A DNA stretch of 64,000 bases from Vigna angularis (GCF_016808095.1 NC_068977.1:30591364-30655363), one strand, 5' to 3'. Shown: positions 13,039-27,206, counted from the stretch's first letter. Numbers and translations: made by a program. The notes: a model not told the origin generated them from the letters alone.

Positions 13039-16000
13039 TCACTCCTCCACATTTACTTGAGCACTGGCTGCTTCCATCAGTCCGTTGCGTATCTGCTCTC
13101 CAATATCCCTAACATGGCCAGGTCCGTGGGGTATAAAAACAGTGGTATTCTTTGATGAATTCCCAAGGTCTTTGATTGTGTCAAAGTACTGAGTTATCAT
13201 GATAAGATCCATCACCTCCTTAGCATTAGTGCCTTCTACTTTGTGAGAGAAATTCAGGATGTTCTCTCTCAAGCCATCTGTAATAGCTTGCCGTTGCCTA
13301 GCCACACCAACCCCACCCAAATACTTGGCCTCAGCTTCAGCTTCTGCCTTTTTAACTAGCAATATCTTTTCAGCTTCTCCTTTGTACTCACTTGCAAGTT
13401 GCATCCTTTGAGCTGTCAAATAAAATCCATCCTCGCTAAATACCGTGGCGTAGAATTGAGCGTATCATAATCTTAATTAACCCACTAATACTTGGATTGG
13501 CGGAAAAGGATGGAATAGAATATTAATGGTATCATGCTCCATTTTTTTAATTGATAAAACAAATATGAAAAATAATGAAAGCCATGAAATTTATTTCATT
13601 GTTTTACCTGCATTGATCTCATTCATTGCCTTACGCACAGAAGGATCGGGTATAATATCAACCATGAGAATGTGCTCTATATTATACCCATACTCTCCCA
13701 TCACCTGATATTCAGGAGATAAAGACCATTGGTATTCAGAAAAATAATTAATCAAGGATGAGCGGACAAGCAAAGAAAAATCTTATCAAGTTATCATATT
13801 TCAAAACACATGCTTATACATAAAAACTTTCTTAGATGTTTGCTGTCTCCGGTTGCTACTATTGTTGTTCGCTGTCTTATTCATCTGGAAAAGTCAGAGT
13901 TGTGTGCACCTTAAGGAGCACAACCGAACTTCAGTGTTTGCGTGACCACATGCCTCTAGATGTGCCACCACGCACTGACCTCTGTCACCATTAAAAACCA
14001 AGCGAATGTGTCTCATGTGCCACCTTCCCATGGTCAGAATCACAGTGGGCCATCGTGGTTGCCTCATAGATGTCTTCTGACATGTTTTTGCCCTTGGTTC
14101 TCAATTTCAACATCCTTGCACAGTCGGTAAAGTCTCTTTCCTCACGAATTACGATTTTCACTCCATGTGTCCCGAATGTGTTGCTCAAGTGGAGTATGGT
14201 CTAGTGTGTAAATTACATTGCTCTCTCTAAGGACTAAAGCAGTTATCCCAGAGCTAAATTTAGTCATACTATGTAGATTTTTGGATTGGAACAGATCATT
14301 TAGTTTTCTATTGTTATCCTTCTCCCAGAAAGTGTGTTTATCTAATAGTCTATGTTGACAATATAATTATTATAGGAAATGATACCACTAGGATTTCTCA
14401 ACTAAAGGAGCACTTATTTAGCCATGTTTAGACCAAAAATCTTGGCTATCTGAAATACTTGTTGGGTGTTGAAGTGACTCAATAAGAGGCTGCAGGGGGG
14501 GAGGGGGGTACGGGTGGGAAGGAGCGGAAGGAACTTAGTTATCTATCTATTACGTTGTCAATTAATGCAAAATTTTTACATTGACCATTGGGATGTTCTA
14601 ATTCACATTCCCAAATATATAAAAAAAAATCCAGAACAAGGATTGTTATATGAGGACAAGGGGTATACTGAAATTATAGGTTATTGTAATGCAGATTGAG
14701 TTAGTTGTCCCATTGACAGGAGATCCACCACAAAATACTGTGTCTTCATGAGGAAATATTGTCTCTTAACAAAATGTTGTTTCTCAATCCACTGAAAAAT
14801 TAAATATACATCTATAGCTTTGGCCATTTCTGAACTTGAGTGGATTAAGTAACTCCTTCATGGGTTGAAATTTTGAGATGTTGAGTAGGTGAAGTTGTAT
14901 TGGGATAATAAGGTATTCCTTCAATTGCCTCCAGTTTCATAAGAGATTGATTGCAATTTTGTCCAGAAGTTTGTTGTCCAAGGAAATTACTGGTTTTATG
15001 AGATCTAATGACCAGCTTACCGCTATTCTAACTTCTTTGAGAGGACCTATAATTTAGTTTAAATATTCCAAGTTGGCTTGAGGGGAGCGTTAGAATTGTG
15101 ATTATCATTTTATTGTATCATATGCTTTTATTTTTTGTATATATACCTAGCCTAGGATTGAGTGTTATAGGTTGAAGCTATTCCATTTATTGTACTCTTC
15201 TCTTTCTTATATATGTATAAAATACATCAACTGAGAACAATAGCTCACAGATTTTACTCTAAATTCGAGTCTTCTTATACCAGTGTTCGTGGGCAAGTTT
15301 ATCGAAATAATACCTACTACTTACAAAAAAGAAGTTACCTTTTCAAGTTCCTCCAAGACAGCTCTAGCAACCTCGCCCTTCTGCTCAAAGAGCTCATCCA
15401 AGTTCATTCTCGGAACAATAGCACGTGTCACTGAACCACCAATCAAACCACACAACAAACAGTCAAAACAATAAATAAATAAAAATTCACACAATTGTGC
15501 AGAAAAAAATAACCATTAACAAACACAACCATCGAAAACATAAGCCTGGATCTGCTCCTGAGGATTCTGCAATTCATAGAAAGCATCATCCGCGTTTTCC
15601 TTAATCACTCGGTACTGAATTGAACACAGCAACTGCACAAACACATTGTCCTGCCCCACAATTCAAAATTACAAATCACTCACAATGCCTCCTTTCTCCA
15701 TTATCATTAATAGGTCATAGTCTGCACTAACTAAAAATCACACACCATGCCAACAAATTAAAAAAATTACACGATTGTGACATAAAATCTGACAAAATTA
15801 AAAAAAAAGATAAAAATAATTGGGAATTGAAACGTAATTGATTGGGGACCTTGGTTTTGGTCTCGATGCGGACGTCGAGGGAGGAGATTCTGGTGGAGAG
15901 GATTCCGGCGAGGCATTCGCCGGCGAGAGGGTTGAAAAAGTGGCAACCGGGTTGCGCGAGGCGGTGGAAGCGACCCCACTGTTCGACGACGCCGACGCTC

Positions 16001-16044
16001 GATTGAGCAACGCATCCACAGAAGAAACAGAACGTGTTTCCCAT
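13039..16044 (-). CDS. HIR: Hypersensitive-induced reaction (HIR) protein, SPFH/prohibitin family
   Basis: HIR proteins are plant-specific SPFH-domain proteins. They sit on the inner face of the plasma membrane in microdomains, form oligomers, and are linked to resistance-protein signalling and hypersensitive cell death. Five exons on the minus strand join in frame: 15850-16044, 15530-15650, 15339-15430, 13608-13704 and 13039-13412 (stop included), giving 292 residues, the usual length. All junctions are GT-AG. The N-terminus [11 protein letters not shown] has a myristoylation glycine and nearby cysteines. The SPFH core follows ([57 protein letters not shown]). Then come a charged helix rich in Ala/Glu ([18 protein letters not shown]) and a conserved C-terminal part ([18 protein letters not shown]). 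It looks intact. Intron 3 is enlarged to 1,634 bp by a Copia relic. The family call is secure; the paralogue number is not determined. Confidence 0.93.
14290..15290 (+). mobile_element. Degenerate, 5'-truncated Ty1/Copia retrotransposon in HIR intron 3 (antisense to the gene)
   Basis: On the plus strand from about 14296 broken reading frames match Copia reverse transcriptase: [17 protein letters not shown] (the YVDD catalytic box reads YVDN), [22 protein letters not shown]. RNase H follows: [22 protein letters not shown], then PIDRRSTT. Several stops interrupt it. After a purine-rich GAGGGGAG near 15080 comes an LTR-like segment beginning (C)GTTAGAA at about 15088 and running to roughly 15290. 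Gag, protease and the 5' LTR are missing. The outer limits are approximate. Confidence 0.75.
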
Positions 16045-16126
16045 CCTTGCTACTGTAGAATCAAAAGCACTGAACAACAACAAATCAACACTGCCTTAAC
16101 GAAAATATCTTCTTCGAAGTAAACAT

Positions 16127-16135
16127 GTTATATAC
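16127..16135 (-). promoter_or_regulatory. HIR: Candidate TATA box of the HIR gene
   Basis: On the minus strand GTATATAAC lies about 83 bp before the HIR start codon, a sensible TATA distance for a 5' leader of about 50 nt. It is a positional guess in AT-rich DNA. Confidence 0.35.
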
Positions 16136-16139
16136 TTCC

Positions 16140-19100
16140 ATATTCAGAAGAAAAGTAAACGTGTAATACAAAAATGTTAATTGGGGTTAATGTTTAAGAT
16201 TTTCATCATGCTTTTAAATTTTGTTAATAAAGAAAGAAAAAGAACATTGATTTTACTTTCTACGTCTATTTTTTTACGAATCTAGTTTGGACAGTTGTTT
16301 TTATAAAAAATAAAATAAAATTTTAAGCTCATGCATATTCAAAAATAAATTTAGATAAATTAGTATAAAGTACTTTCTCTAACAGAATTCACTGATAAAT
16401 TAGTTGAAGTTTTTAAAGTATGGTAATAACATAACATCTTTTGAATTTTATATTTAGTTACGGAAAAAAATTGGTTAAATAAATCCTTGGCAGTGTAACC
16501 CATCTGTTCAACAAAAATAATATATTTTTCAACTTTTGTTTTAGTAAATATTTTAAAAATTATATGAATGATGATTTTTAAATTATTAAAAGGTAAAAAT
16601 TTCATAATTACATTATCATCAAACTCTAAATGCTTTTAATTTGTTGAAAGTACATAAAAATATCACTATACATTAAAATGTTCTACATTTTTTAAAAGGA
16701 ATTTGTATCACAAAGAGTACTACTTCACGTAACAATTTATACTTTGGATAAAGAGTTGCTCTCACAAATAAATTTTTTATTGGACGGGTGTTGAAAAAAT
16801 CATTTTAGATATTTTGCAACATATTTATATTGTTTTCTTTATTTATTTTATATAACAAATACTAAAAATATCTATGAAAGTATTAAATATTTATGAAAAT
16901 CATAAGAAAATATAACAAATCTCGTGTTTACATTTAATGCTAACTGCCTGTAGAAAAATTGAAAAAATGTGACGTGTAACACATTTTTTTATTTGCTAAC
17001 GATATTATAATGATTGAATATTAGAGGCATTCAATGATAAATAGAGATATTTATGTGTCATTAGATTGTTTCCTAAATGACGAAAATATTATAAAATCTA
17101 ATATGTTAGCAAATTAAGAAGTTTATAATTGTTAGTCTGAAAGTTTTATATAAAGAAGATAGTAGATAACATAATTAATTTAACTAAAATATAACAAAAA
17201 AATCAGTAACAATAATTAAGTAGCTAATGTTGATACTAATTTACACATTCAGATACCATCAGAGGCTATTTATTTGTTTTGGATAATAGGATTTTTTTTA
17301 GGAGTTTTTTTCCTTTTGCACCCTATTATTGTTAAATACACCCTTACATTAAAAAAAACTAAGACATCATTTTTCACTACCACATGTCACCACTAATCAG
17401 CCTTGTCGCTGTCATCTTCCACTGCATTGTTGTTGGAAATCGTATTCTAGAAATTTCAAAAATTATATTTCAATTTTTTTAAAAAAATATATAATTTGGA
17501 AATCATTTTTACAAAGGTTAAAATTGTCATTTTAAACATTATGGGAGTGTGAGAAGAAAAAGCCTTTTGAAACCATGTTTGACCCATTTGGTTTCGTAGC
17601 CTCGTCATCTAATCACTTCTCTCAATATTCAGGTTTTCCTTTCTACACTCCCGAAATGTCTTTTTGTAGACTTCCTTACTTTTGAGAAAGAGTATATTAC
17701 CTTTGTCTCCTTTATATGTTAAGATAAATCAAAGAACATGATAACAGTAAGAAAAAAAAAGGAGATTTGAATATGAATCATGTAATTAACATAGAAAGGA
17801 ACGAAATTGTATTGTCATATGATTAGTCAAAATGTTATTAAATTTAGTAATTCAAATTATTATATATGATTATATCGGATAAAATTTAATAATTAGGTGT
17901 TTTCGGTGCCTCACAATCAATTTAAGATCATTTTTTAGCACTTTTACTTCCTTAATTTTATTCTTTATCATAATCTTCCTTCATAATTTTGGTGTGAGAA
18001 AAAGTACTTATAAAGATAAAACAAAAATATTCAAAAAAGTTAGATTCACAAAAAATGTTATATGAATTCAAAGTTAAAATTAGTGTATAAATATAAGATA
18101 AGATGTAATAAAAGATAATTAATTATAGTTTAATTTTATATGATAGGGGACTTAATATAATTTACTATTGGTAAGTTGTTTTAAGATTTGTTTTTTCTAA
18201 AACTAACAAGTATTAGTAAAAGTAGATGTAGTTGTGAAATATTATAATATTATTTATTAAATTGATAAAACGCATCGTTTGTTTAGTTTCTGTAATTCAA
18301 CGTTTCTATATATGTTATATCATATCATATAAAAATTTATTTATTAATTAATAATATATGAATACAGATATTATTTTTGAAATTTTGATTCTTCAATTAT
18401 TTTGACCAAGTCCAGTGCCTTATTGGACAAAAATAAGCTTGAAGAAACTTATAAACATATATAATTATTGCTTAAAAAATTAAAATGACATTTACCAAAT
18501 CATTACCAATTGTATAATTATAATTAGATTAATTATATTCAATTAACCTATCCATAAAATTTCTTACCAGTTGGGCATACCAATCGGTATGATGTGGTCG
18601 GACCAATCCAAAGACTGATAACTAATTCTAGAATTAAAATAATATACTCAAAATTTAAAATTTGTAGTTTAATTATTTTCACTAATATAATAAAAATAAT
18701 ATATAATTTATTTCACTAATACAATAAAAATTAATATATATTTTAGTATAATTTTAAATACAAAAGAAATCACACATGTATAAAACATTATTTCAAGGAT
18801 AACTTCTTTTTTATCACTTTTAAAAAAATGAATTTATTTTTTTATGCTTTATCAAAATACTTCTTTTTAAAAATAAATTAAAATTAAAAATAATTTATCA
18901 TAATTTAATAAAAAATTAAAAATTATTATAAAAGAATATATGATAATCAAGTAACAGTTAAAAATCTGTTATGAGAAAACGTATCATTGCTTTATTTATT
19001 TTATATCCATAGAAAATAAATATATAAAAGGCTTGTGGGATAAAAAATAATATTAAATATTAAATAAATATTTTAATATAAAGTGAAACAAAAAATTTAT

Positions 19101-19783
19101 CTTTTATTATTCAATAATAAAAGAGAACAAATGAAAAATGAGAACAAAAATACTTATCTGTGTCTTTTTTTTCTTCAGAAACAAAAAGAAAACATAAGAA
19201 AGTGTAAGATCAGTACAATTTGTGAAAAGTTCAAAAAGATAATAAAAAAGAAAATAAAAAATATATTAATAAATATTTTTACTTTTTGTTATATTTGATT
19301 TTATATTTTATTATTTATTAATATTAAATTTTGTGTTTTATAAAAGAAATAAAAAGATGCCTACTTTAATTTCCATCAATTTCCATTATATACTAAAAAT
19401 ATTTAAACATATAATATAAAAAAGTTTGGACACACACTTGTACTTTTTCTATGAAAAAAATAAAGGAAATGAGGATCATTTTATTAAAATATGGAAAGTA
19501 AATATCATTTATTAAAAACATGAGGGATATACATTTTTATTTTAAAAAATTACAAAATCAAAATCAGTACTATTTTATTAAAATTACAAGAGAAATAAAA
19601 AGTTATTTTTAGATTTGTGATTTTAATTCTGAACTCTCAAGTCACCTCAGCCTTTTCTAGAATACATTGAACTAGAATGTTAAAGAAGATAATTGTTTCT
19701 TTCAATTATTTTAGTGGTACAAGAAAGTCATTTTATTTGCCTAAATTAAACATTTTTTTCATTTATTGTTTTGCTTATACTAA
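16140..19783. other. Intergenic DNA, no supported gene
   Basis: Very AT-rich sequence with homopolymer-rich chance open frames. No domain, splice pattern, RNA gene or clear transposon termini were found. Confidence 0.45.
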
Positions 19784-20404
19784 AGCTGTCAAAATGGATA
19801 ACTCGGCTCAATCCAGCCCGACCCATTACAGATTAGTCACTTAGTAAGTCAATCCAACCTGGTTCACTTATTAGTGAGCTAAAAAAATTGGAACTCAATC
19901 CGACCTATCACGGGTCGGTGAATTAAACGGGTTAGCTCACTAGTTCATTTAATTATAAGTTCTTTTTTAAAATAAAAAAATTACAATTTTTTTTTAATTC
20001 AAAACTAAATAATGTCACACTAAAATGAATGATGTTAAACTCCAAAGACAATTCAAAATAAAAAAAAATATCATACAATCCAAGGATAATCCAAAAACAT
20101 GTACAAAAAGCGAACAAATAAGTTTTTAATATTGATAATTTTAGTATCCATTTATAATATTAGAGTCGTAAATAGATAAATCTATAATATTTTTCTCTCT
20201 TTTAAAACATATTCTTCTTTATCGTTATTTACAATATAATAAAAAAATGCTAACTAATATTATTGAAACACAAAATAATAAATAATTAAATTAAATTAAG
20301 TGGATTGGTGAGCCAACCCAACCCGGTGAGCATAATTCTAAATGAATTGGATTAAAAACTAACCTGCATAAAAAGATTACTCGTGGATTACAATCCATTT
20401 TAAC
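19784..20404. mobile_element. hAT-like non-autonomous element (diverged)
   Basis: The left end AGCTGTCAAAATGGAT and the reverse complement of the right end (GGTTAAAATGGATTGTA) share an imperfect inverted repeat. Both ends carry subterminal GGGTCGG, CAACCCGG and AGCTCACTAG-like motifs of the kind seen in plant hAT elements. Flanking 8-mers TATACTAA and CATACTAG match at six of eight positions, as for an aged 8-bp duplication. The interior is AT-rich without coding capacity. Confidence 0.5.
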
Positions 20405-23400
20405 CATACTAGTTATATATAAGTAAGTTCATAAGATAAATAATTAGTTTAAAATCACAATAGAAAAAGTACCATTTAGTACAACATATTATAAAAGTGT
20501 AATATGTTATAATATATTTTAAAGTGTCATATGTTATAATATATTTTTAATTAATCGTATAAATTGTTGTAATAAAAAAAATGTTACAATAATTTAAAAG
20601 ATATATATTATATTGATTTCAAACACCAAGAAATAATAATTAAGTTTCTAAAAGTGTAATATGTTATAATCAATTTAAACTTTGAAAAGAACTGTAGCCA
20701 AAGTAAAAATATGTAACTTAGTAATACTATATATTTACATTAGTCCAATTTGTTTAAAAATATTTAAATTAAAAATAATATTAATATATGTTTAAAAACC
20801 AGAAAATAACTTTAAATTTAATAAGTAATATATAAGCCAATTGGATCTATATATATCTTTGAGCAGACACTGGTGGTGGGTACCATTTTCTGGAGATCTT
20901 AAATAGAAGCTCCTCTGGTTAATAAAGAAAAAGAAAATCTACGTTGGTTATAATATTTATAGTTTTTTCTTATAAAAAAAAATATTACACATTCTAAAAA
21001 TATGAATAAATTATAAGATTAGATAATTACAAGACATAATTTCATACAGAAAAAAAACATTAACTGCACCTAAATTTAGTCACATGCAAACGCACTTTTT
21101 TCTCTTTTGTTTGTGCCACGATCAAAAGAGATATGCATGCATATTTTTCACGTGTGGTAATGTACATACATTATTCATATATATGCATTGCTATATAAAC
21201 ACCATCATTACTGTGTCTATTTATAAAAGCCTTCCTTCATATCCAAAAAAGGCAAAAGTAGCACGAACAAAGCTTATAAATGAGGTATGTAGATCCATAC
21301 AAACATGTGTTCCTCCATCCATCTACCAGAATCTATAAACCCATAACGTGTTTATTTCTGTATCATATACTAATGTTCAACATAATTTGTTTTATCTATA
21401 TCTATTCATTAGATTTTCGTAATCCAATTAGATTTTGGTAGGAAATGGAACAAGAGTAATACAAGTTAAATTTAATGTGAATAAAAATAATTAGTTAAAC
21501 ATTTTAAAATTTCACATCCATAAGAAAGACAGATTTATATTATAAAAATATGTATAAATCTTATCTTACAAATAGGTTTCGTAAGATTGAATTAGATTCA
21601 AAATTTATTTTAATATCATAATTATTAAAATCTATTTTAATGAGATTTATTATTATTAAATATATCGTGTCACTTGTTATTATATTGCTATTGATTATTT
21701 ATTAATATTTAGTTTTACGTTCAAAATATATATATCAAGATATATCTAAATTCTATATTAATTTGAGATAAAATGAATTTACACTGTATAACTAGTATTA
21801 CAAAACTCGTCTTACAACTTAGTTTTATAAAATTAAATTATGTTTAAAATTTAATTTGGATTGTCATTAAATGTGGTAACTAAGTTTTTGTGTTGAGATT
21901 ATTCATCTATATAGTTTGTGAATTACATGAATAAAAGAGAGATGGGTGGGTTAGATATATAATAGAAAGCAAATAGGGAGCACTAGACAGAAAATTGATT
22001 GATGGGATTGTGAATGTTAATAATGTTTTTGATAGGGGAAGCAAATTGATGTGATCTAGATCTGTGTTGAGGGTTATTGGAGCAGAAAGAATCAAAGGGA
22101 GTTGTTAATGTAGCAATGCCAGCTAAGTTCATCCTCCAACAATACAACCTCTGACTAGACTTCGTGTTTGTTTGGTGTTGATTTTGGCGTTGGCATGTAT
22201 ATAGGGTTTCACAATTATTTGCATCTTTTACTTTGATATAGATAATAGCTATCATTGTATAAATTATCTCTAGAAAACAAAGAACATGTTATTATTCTTG
22301 TTTTTATGGTCAAATATAATTTTTTTATTATCAGTCGAAATTTATTTATTAACGTTTGGTCAAAAATTACTTTAATCCTCATAACAAATCTTATTTGAAA
22401 AAAAATAAATAGTAAAACCATCCTCATAAAAAAAATTAAAAATCTCTATTCAAATGATATATTATATCTTAATATACTTTAAATTCTTTATGAAAATTAA
22501 TGTCTTCTAAAAATTCTCAATCAAAAACGTTGGATTAAGGAGTAAAGTAGATATGATAAATTGTTATATATTTCTATTTTATTATAATGAAAAAAGAAAT
22601 TACACACTTGCTATATAAATATTAATTTTGTTAAAAATAATTTAATATATGTTTAACTTTTAATAATTATTAATTGCATTATCTAAATTAAAAAATAACT
22701 TTAATATACAATTAAATTTAAAATAATTACTAATATTTTAAATTTATAGAAAAAAATGTTTTTTAAAATTAATTTCATATTAATGTTAATTTAATTTTTT
22801 TCTAATCGACATAGACAATAAGTACTAAAACTTATATACTTATTAAATTATTTTAACCATTTATAAAGTTTTAAAAAAATTAACAATATTAAAAATTCTG
22901 TATGAAGATAATAATTTCATTATTATACTAAAAATAAAATTATAAATCAATTATTCATATTAAAAATTATATCTTTAAATATTTTCACGTATTTCTTTTG
23001 TATTGTGCATGTGCATAATGCAGACATGATCCGTACAAGAAAACCACTGTGCATGTTTACGGCTCACCATGAGTTTGGTGTGCGTGCACACTAAATATCA
23101 TTGTTTATTTTCACATGTTCACTCATTACTTTGTCTTTCAAAAGATTAATTGATAGTAGCAAATGATTAACTGATTAAATTTCAGTGATTTTTCAGAAAC
23201 ATTTAATAATATTCATTGAATGTTTATATTTTTAAACAATAAATGTTTTTTTTCTGTAATAAATATATTTTATTTTTATTTTGGTACCGTATGTTTATAC
23301 AGACACACTAAATTTAAAAAAATGAAAATTGTCCTTCCACTGGTAGGACATTACAGCTACAATGGGAGAATATTTTGACTGATACAGTGGTGTAGATAAT

Positions 23401-25640
23401 GTGTTTGGTCGTTTGAATTATGCTTTTTGGTTATTGTGTTTGGAATATTTATTGTCTATCAGAAAGCAACTCAATAAAATTGAATAATATGTAACATTTT
23501 AATTTAATCTGAAGTTAATAACGTTCTAATTTGATTCTAACAACATTTTTGTCCCAAACAAAATACTTATGACAGATACTTAAACAAAATAAGTACGTTG
23601 AATAAATTAAATTTTATATTAATTAAAGATAAAATTAATTTAAAATACATAAATAAAAATATTTTTATCTTATAAATCAATTTTATGAAAATAAATTAAA
23701 TTTTATCTTACTTTTTAATATAATATAAAAATTGATCACGAGGGGATTAATTTATTGTATTATCCGTTATACAATACTCACAAATACTTGTATATAAAAT
23801 ATTTGTAATTTTGTGTGAGCGAGGTATATTAGATTTTATAGAAATAAGAACACAATTTCCAAGCTATAACAAAATTTGATAAATCTATCATGTTATCTTT
23901 TTCAGGATTACTCACAAATATATTTGTATAAAATATTTAAAATTCTGTCAGTGAGAAAGATTTCATAACAATTAGAAATAAGAACACATTTCACAAGCTT
24001 ATTTTAAAAGAACAAGTTAAGTTTAAATTAATTTCTAATTATTAATGCATGTAATATATATAAACATGGAAACTTGAAAAAGGAATTACATGTTATTTCA
24101 ATAAAATTACTCTCTCACATACATATCAAATGGTTGATATTTAAAGTACTCGAATAAATATTTAAAACCTTAAGTCAAGTATAAATAAATAAATAAGAAG
24201 TATAACAAATTCTAAGTTTCAATCCTTATATAAGGCTGTGTTTAAAAATTAGAAATGAAATAAAAATTATGACAGACTAATATAAAATGTGGATATATAA
24301 AATTCATTTAATCCTGCTTAATAATATCAATGATAACTTTTCATGTTGATGCTAGGAAAACAATAATGGATTAAACTTTTCATGTTGATCATAACAATCC
24401 TTTATCCAGTCATCCTTTTTAATTATTGTAACTGTTCTCTTGATAACTTTTCAATTTTCATTGTGAATTTCCTCAGTTGTAATTAATTATGGTCTTTGTT
24501 AGGAGCTAATGCTTAATTTTACCAAAACCATCAATATTTTTTCTTATATAAGTACCTTTTACTTTTTTCTATATGGGTTAGAGTACTCCAAAGATTATAC
24601 TCTTATATTATTTCCTTTTTTCCTAATAAAAAAAATGTATGAGTTTGAATTTTATCTAAATCATTGAGTTATGACTATTACCACTCACACAATTCTTTAA
24701 CATATTTTAAAATGTATTTAATTTAATTAAATTAATCATAGTTAAATTTAACAATTAAATTATGTATAAAATATTTTTTAAAATTAATCCACACACTTAT
24801 CTACTAAAAAACATTAATCCTTATTAAAAAAAATATTTCATACATAATTTAATTTGTAAGCACCTTTTCATATATAAATTTTCCGAGTGTTTATTTAACT
24901 TAACAAATTAATTAATTTTCATTTTTTTCTATTGATAAATACATAAAAACTCCTCTAAGCATAACAAGAAAAACTAAAGTACTGACCAATTGAACTTCAA
25001 CAAGTAAATTACCTAATTGCCCACGAACAAAATCCAAAATTTGGAAATTACTCGTGTATTTCCTACATTTGGATAAACTCCAAAACGATATTGTCCTTTA
25101 TTCTGAGATGAAGTTAGTCGAATTATTTAAGTTTTTAGGTTCCTTCTATAAACAGTTTAAATCATTCAACGTTCTGTTTTTTTATTTTTTATTTATTTTA
25201 TATAATGTCTATGTCCAGGAAACTCACTTATATTCCATATGGTCAACATAAAGATTGATGAAATCAATATATACTTTGTATCTGTATAACATATATTTCC
25301 ACAAGAAAATCATCACAGCATGTGCTTCATTCTATATTTTTTTAACATTTTTTTAAACAAATTTTGTCCTTTCTTATCAGTTCTGTGAAGAAAACTAGTA
25401 CATAAAAGAATATTATTGTTGTATATATTATGGTTGTACAAATTTCGCCTCGATTTTTCAACTATATAATTCAAAGTAATGTCTATTATTTCTACAAATT
25501 AAAGTTAATATCACTAATATTGTATTTGGTTAATATTGTATCTCCCGAATCATTGCCCCGTCAATTAAATACATTGTCGCACATATTTTTGAAATATTTG
25601 ACTATGTCCCACCACATGTGTCCAGCCAGATCCCGTGTTT

Positions 25641-25645
<5 letters not shown>
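20405..25645. other. Intergenic DNA with old repeat debris
   Basis: No gene is supported. A short motif AAAGTGTAATATGTTATAAT recurs three times near 20494, 20521 and 20650. The 21.5-21.9 kb stretch (repeated 'cttacaa.taggtttcgtaag' type motifs) looks like an eroded dispersed repeat. Open frames at 21084, 21907-22255 and 25054 have no family signature. Confidence 0.4.

Positions 25646-25679
<34 letters not shown>
25646..25679. repeat. (TA)n microsatellite in the DUF1442 promoter
   Basis: TA run of about 34 bp ending just before the likely TATA box of the downstream gene. Length changes here could alter core-promoter spacing. Confidence 0.9.
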
Positions 25680-25680
<1 letters not shown>

Positions 25681-25684
25681 CCTC

Positions 25685-25691
25685 TATATAA
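25685..25691 (+). promoter_or_regulatory. Candidate TATA box of the DUF1442 gene
   Basis: TATATAA preceded by CTC and followed by CC, standing apart from the (TA)n tract, about 115 bp before the start codon. A transcription start about 30 bp downstream would give a leader of about 85 nt. Confidence 0.5.
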
Positions 25692-25803
25692 TCCAAGGAA
25701 CACAGCATTTTCATCAAAAGCTTTGAATACCCTCTTTCATTTCTTCCAAGAAAAGGCTCAGAGAATCTCGAAAAAGAGCCATAGAACACTTTTCCATACA
25801 GCC

Positions 25804-26658
25804 ATGGCTTGTTGGTCTGCAGAAAATGCCACAAAGGCCTATCTCAACACACTGAAAATGGTTAGTATTCTCTTCATGTCTTGATCCTTAACCAAAGTTT
25901 TTTCCATATACAAAAGACAGATACAATCTCTGGTTTTAATCTACTGATCTTAACACAAATCTTTGTTACAAGAATGATTGAGATGAAACACCGAAAACAA
26001 TTCTTGTAACAGTTTTTTCTGATCTGGTTTTTGGTGATTTTTTCTGCAGGGTCAAAAGGCCAAAGAGCCAGCAGTTGCAGAGTTCATAGCAGCACTAGCT
26101 GCTGGCAACAATGCACAACTGATGGTTGTGGCATGTGCTGGTGCAGCAGACTCCACCACACTAGCATTAGTCAGTGCTGCACATCAAACCGGTGGCCATG
26201 TTGTTTGCATTGTCTCCGGCCATGATGAATTAAACGACTCAAAAAAGGTTCTTGGAGTGAATGCTAGTGAAGTCCAGTTCAAGGTTGGAGAGGTTCAACA
26301 AGAACTGCTGTTGTTGAGACAAGCAGATTTTGTGGTGATTGATTGCAACCATGTTAGCCATGGAGAGATTGTTAAAGCAATCCAAGATGGTGGCATGCAA
26401 AATGGTGTAGTGATTGTTGGCTGCAATGCACTTAGCTGCAGAGGGTCATGGTGGTCTTGTGGATCAAAAACTCAGTTGCTGCCTATAGGAAAAGGGCTTC
26501 TGGTTACGAGATTTGGAAGAAGTGCTGCAAGCCCAAAACATGGATCTGGAGTGAGTAAGAACAGAAGTAGTCGTTGGATTGTTAAGGTAGATAAATGCAC
26601 TGGTGAAGAACATGTGTACAAGATCAGAGTTCCACAGGGAAAAGTGATTCCAGCTTAA
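25804..26658 (+). CDS. DUF1442 family protein, complete, two exons
   Basis: Exon 1 (25804-25860, 19 codons) starts at the first ATG after the likely promoter and encodes MACWSAENATKAYLNTLKM. A GT-AG intron (25861-26049) follows. Exon 2 (26050-26658) continues GQKAKEPAVAEFIAALAAGN to a TAA stop, giving 221 residues. The opening block and the 'AAGNNAQLMVVACAG' stretch are hallmarks of the plant DUF1442 family. That family has a Rossmann-like fold and is sometimes annotated as methyltransferase-like, but its biochemical role is not established. Visible features are a hydrophobic beta-strand and glycine segment (residues about 40-50), VVCIVSG, FVVIDCNH, and a basic Ser-rich segment before a C-terminal 'RWIVKVDKCTGEEHVYKIR'. 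There is no signal peptide or membrane span, so it is probably cytosolic or nuclear. It is apparently intact. Confidence 0.9.
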
Positions 26659-27206
26659 TCATTTGGTTAAGTGCTTGATTCAAGCCATTATGCTACTTTT
26701 CCATCACTTTCTAGGGAGAATGGAGTGGTTAAATTTTGCAATTAAGAAGGAACTAGAGGAGTTGGTGTTGGTCAAACTTCAAATGTATATATAGCAAATT
26801 ATAGATATATTTTTATTACTATTATTACAAAAAAGGGTTTGCAGAATTTTGTTTGTCTTGCATAAAAGTACTACTTCTGATGAAAAGAGAGATCAAAACT
26901 CAACTAGTCTTCTTCTCAAAATATAGTGTTCATGTCCCTCTTTGTAGCATATAAAAGGACCACAACAGAACAGTTATACCAGAAGTTTTCTAGCAGACAT
27001 TCCGAGTCATAAAAATACATGTAAATTTATATTTTATGTTTTGATGTAAATACCATCAAATAATATTTGAAAGATAAAAAAGTTTATTAGTTAATATTTG
27101 ACCCAATTTTATAATTTTTAGTGGCTTTAAAATAGTTAGATTCGGTAGGAATTCAAAATGAGATGAAGTTACACATAACTAAAAATAAGAATAAGTAAGA
27201 TGAATA

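Noticed and set aside
15767..16122. Alternative frames over HIR exon 1, including a 94-codon plus-strand frame
   Set aside because: Shadow frames of the GC-richer HIR first exon; the MGNTFC frame matches the family and splices correctly.
21907..22427. Overlapping minus-strand frames of 62-90 codons
   Set aside because: No domain, no splice partners and no codon-like composition; treated as chance frames.
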